From Amorphophallus konjac (lineage: Eukaryota > Streptophyta > Magnoliopsida > Alismatales > Araceae), in NCBI GenBank assembly GCA_022559845.1, contig CM040121.1, forward strand, positions 512,596,566-512,660,565: a stretch of 64,000 bases of DNA. The letters run 5' to 3'. Of this stretch, positions 1-11,077 are shown piece after piece. Below the pieces are notes generated by a model. It was given only the letters and a program-made list of their open reading frames with translations. It made no database searches and was not told the origin of the DNA. The position numbers and the translations under genes were made by a program. How positions within the stretch are numbered: the stretch's first letter is position 1; each line of letters starts with the position of its first letter.

Positions 1-609
<609 letters not shown>

Positions 610-623
610 GTCCCTCCCTCCTT
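610..623 (-). other. Polypurine tract of element A
   Basis: On the minus strand AAGGAGGGAGGGAC directly precedes the LTR start TGTAGCGCTC. This is the expected plus-strand primer site, and it fixes both the element orientation and the LTR boundary. Confidence 0.9.
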
Positions 624-659
624 AAAGAAATTTCATCCCCGAAATTTAAACAGAAGGCG

Positions 660-1124
660 AAAGGAGGCAACTGCAAAATAAAGCATACCTTGAAAATAGA
701 AGGCTGGTTTCCCGCGTGGTATAAAATAGACTCGCTTGTATCTGCAGTCAACCATGGCACTATACAATTCCAGCTAGTCCATGCCTAGAATAGCGTCGTA
801 CTCGGCCAATTGCAATGCATAGAGCTTCACAGGCATCTGCCGATTATTGACGACAATAGGGGAATCTTCTAGGCACACCGGAGTGGACATGAAATCTCCA
901 GAGGGTAACTCCACGAGCAAGTTACAAGATACTTTGGTCACTGGCTCCTCAACGCGAGCAAGAAAATCATCGGACAAAAAGGAATGGGTGGCGCCAGAAT
1001 CAAAAAGAACATGAGCTGGACGACCGAAAATCGAAACCGTACCTTCCACCAGATTAGCTGCCACAGCTTCTGCATGAGTGATGTGAGTAACCCTGCCTCT
1101 CGGAGGATGGCTGGCTGTAGAAGA
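660..1124 (-). pseudogene. Element A protease remnant, pol deleted downstream
   Basis: This retropepsin-type aspartic protease would cleave the Gag-Pol polyprotein inside the virus-like particle. The active-site motif LFDSGATHSF is visible, followed by the distal AILGMD motif. A TAG at 774-776 falls right after GMD, where the family normally has Trp. The frame then stays open with a recognisable post-protease stretch (VDCRYKRVYF) down to about 660. Shortly after that comes the 3' non-coding region and the polypurine tract. No reverse transcriptase sequence follows, so pol is deleted. A second TAG (1125-1127) separates this part from gag. Confidence 0.85.
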
Positions 1125-1729
1125 CTACTGTGAAGGAACTGGAGCAGGTAGGTAAGACGGCTGAGGTTGAGGCAGCGGAGGAAGATGAAACTGAGGCTGC
1201 TGCGGCCGGTTAAACTGCGAGAACTGCACCGGCCTCGGCTTCATCGGACAGTCCCGAACCACGTGACCCGGCTGATCACAGCGATAACAAATGATCGGCA
1301 AAGAGCACTGCACGCCCGGATGACTACCACCACACCTCGGACACGGACGTTGCTGATTACCGAAAAAATCTGGGCGCGGTCGAACAGAAGGAACGGATAG
1401 CTGACTCAGATCTAAAGGCGCAGAATGCTCAAACTTCCTATTCGACTTCTTGTTCTTGAATTGCCGGAAATGGGAGTCGGAAGAAGGAAGAACACCGTTG
1501 ACAACAGAAACGGCAGAAATGACTCCCGGGACAGACGGCTGGTAAGTCGGCTGAAACTGCACAGTCGGCTGCACCATTCTTGCCTGAGAGAGCCCTCGAG
1601 TCCTCGCCATTTCTATCTCCACTGCAACAGCTACCTGGTACGCTGAATCCAACTCAGACACTCGGGTAGCGAACAACGGCAGACTCAATTCCGCTTTCAG
1701 TCCGCGCAGAAACTGCTGAGTCTTCATAG
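1125..1729 (-). pseudogene. Element A Gag, C-terminal part with CCHC zinc knuckle
   Basis: Gag forms the particle and packages element RNA. This piece begins at MKTQQFLRGL, the usual continuation of the Gypsy Gag core, then has a Pro/Gln-rich linker. A CCHC nucleocapsid knuckle follows (CYRCDQPGHVVRDC), with a second Cys/His cluster just before it (CPRCGGSHPGVQC). The N-terminal half is at 15135-15706. The two halves share one reading frame across the CTTCA target duplication of element C, so the break is a clean insertion. A TAG at 1125-1127 ends the open frame before the protease. Confidence 0.9.
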
Positions 1730-1734
1730 CTTCA

Positions 1735-3789
1735 TGATGCTGCTCGACAGTCGTCGTTTAACAATGCCGTGCCACACAAATTTCAAAATTTATAACCGCA
1801 CTCACTCACTCAAATGGTTTTTGAAAATACGAATACAGTGGTGAATACGGGTCGATCCCACGGGGAGAGAATATTTGATTTTAGTTCAAGTTGGAAATAC
1901 CCTTGTGTTTGGAAAATAAAATGTTGTATTTGGAGTGCGATTATCACTAAAGAAATTTGAATTGTAACTGTAAATGACAAGAGATAAGTAAAGGAAATTT
2001 AGCCAATTGATTGAAGAATGCCGTCGTTTCCACGCCGAGCCTTTGATGAAGATCGCTCCGCCTAGGAAGTCGACGCCGTGAGAGGATTTGAAGAAGACTT
2101 ACCGCTTCGGGTATGTTTGAAGAAACACTTAAGAAGACAAGGATTGCATATAACAAGTTTGAAAACTTAAGTTTGAAAACATAACAGAATTCAAGTGAAA
2201 ATAGGGATTGGAAGAAAAAACATAATTTCAAATCTAGACGGAATTAGAAGAAGTGTAAAACATGAACGTTGTAGAGAATTAAAAGAGGAAGAACTTTAAT
2301 GAAGAACACAGACACAGAAAATAAGAGGAAGGTAATAAAAAATCAAGATCTATCACTGCTGGTGAATAGTAACTGACAGAAAAATAGCACCTTGAAAAAT
2401 TAATTCTAACTCTAAAAATACACAGACTTAGACAAAATGGTAGAAGAATGAAATGGAGATCTATAAGAGAGGAACAACTTTGATGAAGAACTCAGATTGA
2501 AAAGAGGTCTAGAAAGGCTTCAAAATATAAGAATACTAGAATGTCTCACCACGGATGAACAGTAAACACCTAAAACAGCACTTAAGAAAAAGGCAATAAC
2601 TCTATGAATCAGGACGAATTTGAAGAAATGCTAAACAGAGAAGTTAAAGAACACTTGAAAAAGAACAACTTTCGTGAAGACAAGAATTGAAATGAGATCA
2701 CAACAATAAGTAATTGAACCAAGAATAGACTGAATGCTTAAAAAGAACCTTGCATTAATATCAAATCAACTTACAAAGGTGACACCAAAAGCTTGTAAAA
2801 CATCAAGATCCAACCCTCCTATGGAGCTCTACTAAGACTTACAATGAAGAACTTCAAGAATACAATGGAAAACTTCACAATCTCTATGCTATCTCTCCTC
2901 TCACTATCCCTAACAACTACTCATTTCCATTACAAATGAAGGCCCTTTATATAGGGCAACACATAACACCCCCTCTCATGTGAAACAACTCAATTGCACC
3001 TAATTTTACCTAAATTGGTAGGCTGGAATGTGCTGCACACTTTGTCATTTTTTTCTGATTTTTTTGGATTTTTCTGGTATTTTTTTGGCCTTCTTTTCCT
3101 TCTCTTTCTCTCTTTCTCTCACTTTCTCTCTCTGCCGGCGCGTTGCGCCGACCGGCCGACCGCCGTTCGGCCGCCTGCCGTGGGCCCGCTGTGTGCCGAC
3201 TCCCCGTCCACCATCCGCGTGTCGCACGCGCCCGCGTCGGCCGTCTCCTCTTCGCGCCTCGCCGCGTGTCGTACGCGCCCCGCCGCCGCGTGGCCCCACC
3301 CGCTGGCTGCCGACCACGAACCCCCCCCTCCCTTCGCCCGCCGACCTCGTCGCCCGTGCCATTGGCGCGGGCGGGGCGAAGGCGGGAAAGGGGGGGGGGC
3401 GGGTTTAAACTTTTTTTTTAAATATATATATATAAATAATATATATATATATCTATATATATATTATATATATCTTAGAAAATTCTAAAAAATATCAAAT
3501 AATTTTATTTTTTTTCTATTTTTTTCTTTTCTTTTTGAACAATTTCCTGGGCTTCTGGCCCATTATCACATATAACTTTATTTTCTTTTTTTTTCTTTTT
3601 CTTGGAGCTTTCCTCGTATTACGTGCCTGCATAAATACACAAAAATCGTTATTAAAATTAGTTAATTTCAGAAAATTAAACATTTGATTCAAACTCAACA
3701 ATAAGTGTGAGAAGTGTATATTTATGATTATTTAAGCTCATAAAAATGTGTATAATCATGAATTAAGATGTAAAAATACACACTTATCA
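1735..3789 (-). repeat. Element C 3' LTR
   Basis: It starts TGATGCTGCTCG and ends CACTTATCA on the plus strand, with TG...CA termini. It is a close copy of 11084-15129 with the LINE removed. It contains a minus-strand TATA box (2946-2953), a GC-rich block (3134-3400) and a TA tract (about 3421-3475). ORFs read through the GC-rich block occur in several frames and are not genes. Confidence 0.93.
2946..2953 (-). promoter_or_regulatory. TATA box of element C 3' LTR
   Basis: The minus strand reads CCCTATATAAAGGGCC. The identical site occurs in the other LTR at 12301-12308. It would direct minus-strand transcription towards lower coordinates. Confidence 0.7.
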
Positions 3790-3802
3790 CACCCCCCAAC
3801 TT
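3790..3802 (-). other. Polypurine tract of element C
   Basis: The minus strand reads AGTTGGGGGGTG immediately before the LTR start TGATAAGTGTG. This matches the tract type of Athila-like elements and sets the element orientation. Confidence 0.88.
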
Positions 3803-5271
3803 ACTCATTGCTAGTCCCTTAGCAATGCACATAATGAAAATTTGAGGACTAACAAGAGTTTAAAGATATTCATGCTTCATTTCCATATCATCTTTCATAG
3901 AGTTAACTAAAGATCATGAATCTGGAGTAATTACCACAGACTAGCCTTATGTCGGAAATTCAAGTACATGATCAAGAATTCTAATCAAAATTCAGTAGCA
4001 CTTGTGCATGTGTACTGCTAAGTCCACAGTGAAGATAATTGCATCCCCCATTTGCTATTCCGAACAAATACCTTTCAATTCTGCACTTCTTAATCAGAGC
4101 TTTAAGCATAATGGCTTTTTATCTGCCTTATTTCATTTGTCCCTTTGGGATCTCTTTTCCTCTTTTTTTTTCAAATCTTGTTCTCCCTTTTTTTTTCTTT
4201 ACACATATGATGCTGCACTACCCATCACTATTTTACGCGAACCTCAACACGTCTTAGGTGAAGTAGGCCCGGTGCCACAGATCCAAGTTCCCTTTTCCTT
4301 TTGATGCGAACCTCAACACGTCTTAAGTGAAGTAGGCCCGATTACTCAGAATCGGAGCATTTTTCATGGTGTTTTTTTTTCTCATACTTTTATATTTCAA
4401 CAAATAATATGGCAGAAAGCTTATAAAAGATCTCTTCTTCAGAAAATGCAGAATATCAGACAATCTGTCTAAAATAACAGAAGGTTTATCCTTCTTGTTT
4501 CATTAGCGTGCAACGTGATGGTATTTTTCTAAAGTGCTCATGAACTTTAAAGAGATTCTTAAATCAGTTTTCCGTAGATATATCGGATAAATTTACCATC
4601 ATCATTTTCCCTAGGTTTTCTATTCAAGAGTCACTTTTCATGTGACATGAATCAAGAAACTTCAAATGGGGATGTATTGTAAGGGAAGGGTAAAAAATTT
4701 GGGTAAAAAATTTGGGTGAAAATTTTATATGAATGCAACATGATTTCCCGTCCCCCCAACTTAAATGACATTATCCTCAATGACATAAGCAGTAGATGGA
4801 GCAGAGAACAAGTAAAGAGATAATATAGTTGGGATGGAAGGATACAACATGATGGGTCGGGCGAAGTGATGAAGGCTCCTTCTCCGCATGGCCGATCAAC
4901 TGAAACACACACTCAAGCAAAACGTCAAATCATAAAACCTTAGATTCCCTCCCAGAAGACATTGCGTAGCACAGAAGGAAGGGAACTTACCGTGTCCATG
5001 AGTTGCAAAGGGAATCGACTATTGATTTCATCGTGGGTCACGGATCCGGATTTCCCGCAGAAATGTCCCCTTATGGCATGTGTTTGCAAAAAGCAGTCAC
5101 AACGGGACAAGGAACACATGGAATCTTTGGGCCAACAAGTCAATAAAGCATGCCTCCGGCTCGGTCACTCCACATGGTAGAGTGGGCGCGAGAGTAAAGG
5201 GAGGAGGACTTGTCGCCAAGGCTGTTGCTAAAGGTGACGAGGACAGATGCCGATCACCGTCTCTCCAATCC
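3803..5271. other. Element C 3' non-coding region
   Basis: No convincing coding sequence is visible on either strand. A 35-bp direct repeat occurs at 4237-4271 and 4306-4340 (both begin GCGAACCTCAACACG). The last few hundred bases serve as the upstream region of the plus-strand plant mobile domain gene. Confidence 0.6.
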
Positions 5272-5279
5272 TATAAATA
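5272..5279 (+). promoter_or_regulatory. TATA box of the antisense plant mobile domain gene
   Basis: CCTATAAATACC lies about 108 bp upstream of the ATG at 5380, a normal plant spacing with a short 5' leader. It is on the strand opposite to the retroelement's own promoters. Confidence 0.65.
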
Positions 5280-5379
5280 CCACCCTTTCCTCTTATCTTC
5301 GGCACATCGAAGGCTTGAGAGTAGAGTTGAGGAGTGAAAGGTGGGAAAGGGAAGTAGTGAGTGTTGCTTAACTGTCAGA

Positions 5380-7878
5380 ATGGAGGGTGAATCGAGCGTC
5401 AGAGCAGAAGGTGAGTCCTCTCGCTCCTCGAAGAGGAGCAGATCAAGCAGCAGTGCCAGGAGATTCTTAGAAGTCGAAGGACAATCGAGGGAGAGGACCC
5501 TATCACAACTTGTAAGTGGCTCCTTGCATTCCTTACTTCATGCTTTTGTCTTCGTTCTTTCCGTTTCAAAATTCCCATTTCTCACTTCAAGTGTATGTGC
5601 AGATCGTGATGAGATCGCACATATCGTGGGAGCTGGTAGTGGCGGCCTATCGAGGTCTCCCGGCCTTCCAGAAGGCAAGGTTAGACGTGATGGGGTTCGG
5701 GGCCTTTCTGAGAATCGAGACGATCAAGCTCGACCTTGCCTTGATTCAAGCATTACGTGAAAGATGGGATCCGGCAAGTCGAGCATTTCTGATGCCGTGG
5801 GGGCACATGGTACCCAGCCTAGAAGACATGGTCCGGATTACGGGCCTCAAAGTAGACGGAGAAGCAGTGACTGGCGTGACTTACGCGGACTACCGAGAAG
5901 GTGCCCACAAGCTATTGGGGATGGACTTAGACGGCAGGAAGAACAGGTCAGTAGCTAAAGCATCTATCATGGAGGCATTAGGGCTTACTGACATGCGTCC
6001 GCGTGATGACGAGTCCCTTGAAGAATTTATGGAAAGGGCAGAAAGAGGTGCCCGAGCTGTGTATTGTGTGGATACCAGCAACTGGGAGAGGACCAACATG
6101 GATCTTAGAAGGTTCCTCCTCTTTCTTTTGGGCAAGTTGCTATTGGGCTCCAAGGGTGACAGTATCCACTGTCACTTCTTAGAGCTGCTTGTAGACCTGG
6201 AGAGAGTAGGACAATACGCCTGGGGCGCTGCTGTATTGGCTCATCTGTTTACAGGTTTGTCACAAAGGGCAGACCGAGAGATGACACTCAATGGGTTTAC
6301 GCCCTTCATCCAGGTAAAGAATGTTTTCGTTGTTTTGTTTTATGCCCTTTTTTTCTTGATTTTGTTGATATTAATGACCCATGATGGTGTAGCTATGGAG
6401 CTACTATTACCTTCCAATGGGGAGAGCTCGTCACTGCCGGCCACTGACGGTCCCGCTTGCTAGACGGTGGCAACCCATCATGAGTACAGCACCTTTATCT
6501 TATCAACTGATGGTGTTAAGGCGGGAGTTGCAAGAATTCCCTGCAGCGATGGTATGATAATTTTTCTCCCTTTTCTTTGGTTTGTTTTGTTTGATCATCA
6601 TTTTTTAGCTAACCAAGAAGATGCGTACAACCCATCAAAGGTGAATTGGAGGCCTTTCTTGAAAATGGTCGATGTTGACCAACCGTGGGTTACTGGAAGC
6701 CGCGCCCGGTTCGGACGGGACCTCTGGCTCCATTGTTTGAATGAAATTGAGCCCCTCAGACTGAGACTAGCTATGAGGACCCTAGGGCTGGCCCAGGAAT
6801 GGGTAGATATGACCATATCTCCCAGCGTCGGAAAGCAGACGCGTGGACCGGCAACCTGTGTCGATTGGAGGGTGCGCTTCCCCGAATAATATGAAGACTG
6901 GCAAAGGGGTGGCACGCTCGTGGAATCTGAAGCACAAGACTGCGAGGATTACCTACGCCTCTATAGGGCAATGTATGCAGAGAGGCTCCAGCCTGGAGGG
7001 CTTATAGAGGTTAAGAAACCATGTTTTTGTCTTTTTCATTTCTTTCATTGGTTTGTTTTTGATTTTTTTTTTGTGTGTGAACTCATAATTCATAACCTGT
7101 AGGATGCCCGTGATACCATAATAATGAACTTACGAGCTCGCCTGGCGGTCACTGAGCAAGAGTTGAGTGACACCCGAGCGGCTCTCGGTTCATCAGTAAG
7201 TGTTTTGTATACACCCCAGGTATGATTTGAGATTCACGACGCTATCCACTTAATGTCATCTCATATGTGTTACAGCGTGCCCAGCTCGATGCAGTTTCAT
7301 CTGCGATTGGGGCAGATGGCGTTTCTTCCAGTTTATGGATTCCTACTTCAGAACTGGATCAACTCCACGAGCAGCTCGCTCATGCCACACAACGGGCTGC
7401 GGAGGCAGAAGGGATGCTTTCTGCACAGGTGAGGGTGTCACTATTTAAAATCCCTTGTGCAAGCATTGCTATTTGCCTGAGATGAAATGTATGGCAGGAG
7501 AAGGAAACACAGGAGGCACTTGCGCATGCCACCCAGATGGAAGCTCGAATAACTGAGCTGGAGAAGGAACTACAGCGTCGTCCTGATGAGGACTCTTCTA
7601 GGGACGCTGTGGAGCTGAGGATCACTCTTCAGCTCGAGAGAGAAGACAGAGAGAGAGAACGGGCTGAAAGAGAAAGGGACAGGGACAGAGATAAAGCTAA
7701 GAGGTTGGCCGAGAAAGAGGAGAAGAAGGCCCTAGAGGCCCAAATATTTGAACTGAAGACCAGTCTCGGCCTTGCCGATCAATGGCTGAAGGATGGCGAG
7801 GAGCGCTATCGAAGAGCACGAGAGCGTGGCTTTCGTGTCAGTAGCTTCTTTGCGGCCCCCGCAGATCGGCGTCCTTAA
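5380..7878 (+). CDS. Plant mobile domain (PMD) coiled-coil protein gene, seven exons, antisense inside element C; one in-frame stop
   Basis: Proposed exons: 5380-5511, 5603-6313, 6393-6551, 6641-7009, 7103-7195, 7276-7428 and 7498-7878. All introns are GT-AG, 69-93 nt and phase 0. Exon 1 is Ser/Arg-rich. Exons 2-4 give a PMD-like fold: an N-terminal helical part (SWELVVAAYRGLPAF), a central part (LRRFLLFLLGKLLLG, WGAAVLAHLFTGL) and the typical LWSYYYLPMGRAR...PLARRW block, then VNWRPFL. Exons 5-7 are a long charged coiled coil. Intron 3 is placed with a CTAAC branch site at 6609-6613; nearer AGs break the frame. A TAA at 6887-6889 (about codon 417) interrupts exon 4, after which the frame stays open. 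PMD proteins such as Arabidopsis MAIN/MAIL1 act in the nucleus in silencing, and PMDs also occur in transposons. Its role here is unknown. Confidence 0.78.
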
Positions 7879-7921
7879 ACTTTGTAATCTCTGGTTGTTT
7901 GTTCCTGTTATTGAGAGTTTG

Positions 7922-7927
7922 AATAAA
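7922..7927 (+). terminator. Polyadenylation signal of the plant mobile domain gene
   Basis: AATAAA lies 44 bp after the stop codon at 7876-7878, in a T-rich 3' region. Together with the TATA box it delimits a complete plus-strand transcription unit. Confidence 0.55.
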
Positions 7928-8109
7928 AATGTTTTTTGCTTGGTTCTCTCTTCTTTTTGGCCACTCAAATCCCTAAACACATCTAATTTCCCAAAACAAT
8001 TGATTATCACACAGAATTTACTTAGGTTGTCTCCTAAGAAGCCATTTATTTGCACACCAAACTGTGAAGATGTTGGGCTGCCTCCCAAAAAGCGCTAAAT
8101 TTAACGTCT

Positions 8110-9963
8110 TCAGCCAGACGCACTGTAGCTCAACAACCAACAAGTTGATTTTAAAATGAGCCACCAAAGAATTTTATCCTTGCCAAAATTGTCTTTTTCA
8201 TGCCCTAAAGAAAACGAATGTGACTGGTGAGCGCAAGGGCAAAGCATGTATCGAGGTGGAGGCATCACAAACGGACCACCCCAATCAGAGAATAGAGGAG
8301 GAACATTGGGAAAAATCATGTCATCAATTATGAAATGTTCCTCCTTAGAGGCTATGGGATCATCATGTAGAGCAAGAGTAGACCAGTCGGTTGGAAGAAC
8401 TTCAAAAGAATCACCGTGGTCAAGAATTGGCATAAGCTCTATCCTCTCCTCTAGATTGAAAGTATCATGCGGTACATTCAAATCATTCAATTCCTCATTT
8501 ACCCCAACTTCATTATTCAAATAAATATTCAATTCTAGATCCATCTTCACTTCTTCTTCCTTCCCATCTTCAAGGATAATTTCATCAAAGTCGTGTACCA
8601 TCTCCACTTCTTCTCCATTCCCATCTTCAAAGAGAAGTTCATCATGGTTGGGGAGAGACTTGTGATGAGGTTCAATATATTCATCCTCTCCCCCTAACTG
8701 AAGATCATCCACCTCTCTTGCATTTCCCTCATGTTGACAAGCAAGCACTGGCTCCTCAAATTCCTTTGTAGGAGGGGGAATATGATCATTCATCAGTTCA
8801 TCACCGTCATGAATTTCATTGCCATCAAATTCTTCAATCTCCTCAAATTGTCTAGGTTCCTCATTCAAATCGTTTTGACAAGATCTCTCCATAATTCCTT
8901 CATCTTCTAAATTAAGATTAATCAGAGGGTAATGCTCTTGGGGAATCATAGAGTGATCATAGTCAGTGGGAAGGACTTGATGAGGATTAGGTTCAGAGTA
9001 ATCAAAGAATTGATTTCCCTCCATGATTTTGACTTCCTCAGTAAGCCTATTGATTTGCTGTTGGAGGAATTGACTGAGGAGAATGAATTGATCATCAGAG
9101 GTATTAGCTGAGGGTGGAAGAGATGAATAGTGAGGAGGGGAATGATTTGTATGTTGGGCTGGGTCATAATAGTCATCAGATGTTTTAGCCCAATTATGAT
9201 TTTCATTATTCCCTTCTTCTCCCCCCAACTTAGACTCTTCATTATTTTCCTTGGTCAATACAATTTGGGATTTATTAGCTTCTCCCCAATTTTCCTGATA
9301 TAGCTGCTCCATATTATCCTCATTATCAAAAATGATGGGAGAGTTGTTGAAGTGAGGATTGATGGATAGTTCATTCAAGCTGATATTATAATCATAATCA
9401 AGAAATTGATTTTCAAGATTTTCCGTGGTGAGGCTAGCATGTAGGTCCATTGCTAACTCTCTATCACGTTGATCAATTTGGGCTTGAATGATTTGGCTTT
9501 GAGCTTCAAGGGACTGCTGATTGGCCAAAATGAGTTGAGTCATTTGATTAAACCTATCCTCAAAATCAGACTTTGGAGGAGTTGAATAGGTGGGGTTGTA
9601 CTCAGACTGTGATGGGTAATTAGAATAGAAATCAGCCTGATACTGAGGTGGTGAAGAGTAGATGGGTTGACCTTGAGAATGAGCTTGATTGTAAGGATCA
9701 TTGGAATATGAAGCCCAATCTGCAAAGTGTGGGTTTGAAGGACTTTGAATGGGGTCTTGATAGGGTGCCCAAGAGGATGATTGTTGGTTTTCCCACCTAG
9801 GATATGGATTTGTGTGAGAGAAAGAGGTGGAAGAATTCGATGACAATTGATACGGCTCTTGAGTAAAAGATGAATTGTGAACCCCATTGTGGAAGAGTGA
9901 AGGAGTTTGATGATAAGGGGCAAATGAAGGATTGGAATTCAAATAGCCCGCATAGTTGAACAT
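8110..9963 (-). CDS. Element C sense ORF, Gag-like protein of 617 residues
   Basis: This is the only long ORF on the element's own strand and it is uninterrupted. Residues 1-140 are rich in Asn, Gln, Ser, Tyr and Pro. A short predicted coiled coil follows (about 145-175, FNQMTQLILANQQSLEAQSQ), a second Gln-rich helix comes near residue 310, and a very acidic half with E/D runs follows. No CCHC knuckle, protease or reverse transcriptase motif is present. I do not recognise a family. The position right after the leader suggests a degenerate or specialised Gag, like the C-terminal part of Athila/Tat Gag, but this is inference. Its 3' end faces the 3' end of the plus-strand plant mobile domain gene at 232 bp, so the two units are convergent. 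Confidence 0.7.
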   Translation of the reverse strand: MFNYAGYLNSNPSFAPYHQTPSLFHNGVHNSSFTQEPYQLSSNSSTSFSHTNPYPRWENQQSSSWAPYQDPIQSPSNPHFADWASYSNDPYNQAHSQGQPIYSSPPQYQADFYSNYPSQSEYNPTYSTPPKSDFEDRFNQMTQLILANQQSLEAQSQIIQAQIDQRDRELAMDLHASLTTENLENQFLDYDYNISLNELSINPHFNNSPIIFDNEDNMEQLYQENWGEANKSQIVLTKENNEESKLGGEEGNNENHNWAKTSDDYYDPAQHTNHSPPHYSSLPPSANTSDDQFILLSQFLQQQINRLTEEVKIMEGNQFFDYSEPNPHQVLPTDYDHSMIPQEHYPLINLNLEDEGIMERSCQNDLNEEPRQFEEIEEFDGNEIHDGDELMNDHIPPPTKEFEEPVLACQHEGNAREVDDLQLGGEDEYIEPHHKSLPNHDELLFEDGNGEEVEMVHDFDEIILEDGKEEEVKMDLELNIYLNNEVGVNEELNDLNVPHDTFNLEERIELMPILDHGDSFEVLPTDWSTLALHDDPIASKEEHFIIDDMIFPNVPPLFSDWGGPFVMPPPRYMLCPCAHQSHSFSLGHEKDNFGKDKILWWLILKSTCWLLSYSASG

Positions 9964-11059
9964 GAAAGAATCTAGTAATGGGCCTGAATAAATTTAGATG
10001 TGGTAATGCAAACGACCCAAGAAAGAGTGATGGTTTTTTTTAATGAATTTTTTTTGTTTGGATTTTGTTGTGCTTTTATGCAAAAATAAACAAGTTAGCA
10101 CACAAATTACCCTAATGACCTTGATGTGCCCTAGACCTACAAGTAGGGTTTCACAAAATGATTAACGTGAGACTTAAGTTTACCCTCAATATGACCACCA
10201 GCCAGGTAAGGGGTGGGGAAGTGGGAGGTTCCCCCTACTTTCGTAGGGACCTTATTATGCCAAACCACTAACCCGCTTAAAGCGTTTGCTGTCCGACCGT
10301 CTTGCCTTAGGCACCGGTTTTCATATGAGGATAAACCTAAATAACACAAGAATCACAGTGTGATCCTAGGGCCAACGTTTACTGACTTTTATTTATGGCG
10401 GAGGTCATGCGAAGATGCAAGAGAAATGTGGTTTGTGGGCTAAGGAAGGGTGATGAAATCCCCACCTTATCTTATTAGGGGTGTTGCCCTTAAAGTATTT
10501 TGAAATGAAAATGCACACCACAATTTCAAACAAGGGGTTCTTTATGCAAAATGAATGCCAGAATATGGTGAGTAGAACGTACCTTGCCCCTCGCAATCTT
10601 CAATATGCAATTGACAGGAATTGAACAAAGAAAACTTCTATACTAAATGATGCATGTCCTAAAACATGATGTGTGGTTTCTAATCTTGAAATACATTTTT
10701 TTTAGATTTTGGTGCAAGTATTTTTTTTTGTTTTTTAGTTAATGAACCTATCTAACCAGCACAACAAATTTCTTTTGTTTTGATTGTTTTATGATTTTTA
10801 TAGAGTTTTCAAGAAATTTTCAGATTTTTGTAAAGATTTTTCAGAAAGTGGAAAGATAGAACATGTTTCTTGATTTCAGCCCTTTAGCAATGCTTCCGGG
10901 CTATTAACGACGTTTCATATCCTTGGAATTTAGGTTCGATCTTCCTCTTTCTTTGATTTTCAAATTTTTTTCTTTTTCCTGCACAAGTAAAAAGAGCAAA
11001 ATTAATATTCACATATATACACCAAACACAAGAATATCCAACTATTAACATAATTCACT
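9964..11059 (-). other. Element C 5' leader
   Basis: This is the untranslated leader between the primer site and the 617-codon ORF. It has T-rich tracts and no coding frame of note on either strand. Short ORFs at 10137-10349 and 10405-10596 lack any recognisable feature. Confidence 0.6.
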
Positions 11060-11077
11060 CCCCCGGCAACGGCGCCA
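11060..11077 (-). other. Primer binding site of element C (Asp-tRNA type)
   Basis: The minus strand reads TGGCGCCGTTGCCGGGG, complementary to the 3' end of plant Asp-tRNA, six bases from the LTR edge at 11084. This tRNA is typical of Athila-like Gypsy elements. Confidence 0.88.

Noticed and set aside
2994..3488. Long ORFs in several frames through the GC-rich block of the element C LTR
   Set aside because: Open frames on both strands reflect GC-rich composition without stops. The same block lies in the other LTR at 12349-12840.
6552..6608. Shorter intron 3 of the PMD gene ending at the AG after the T run
   Set aside because: It shifts the frame. The AG at 6639-6640 keeps phase 0, gives an 89-nt intron like the others and leaves CTAAC at 6609-6613 as branch site.
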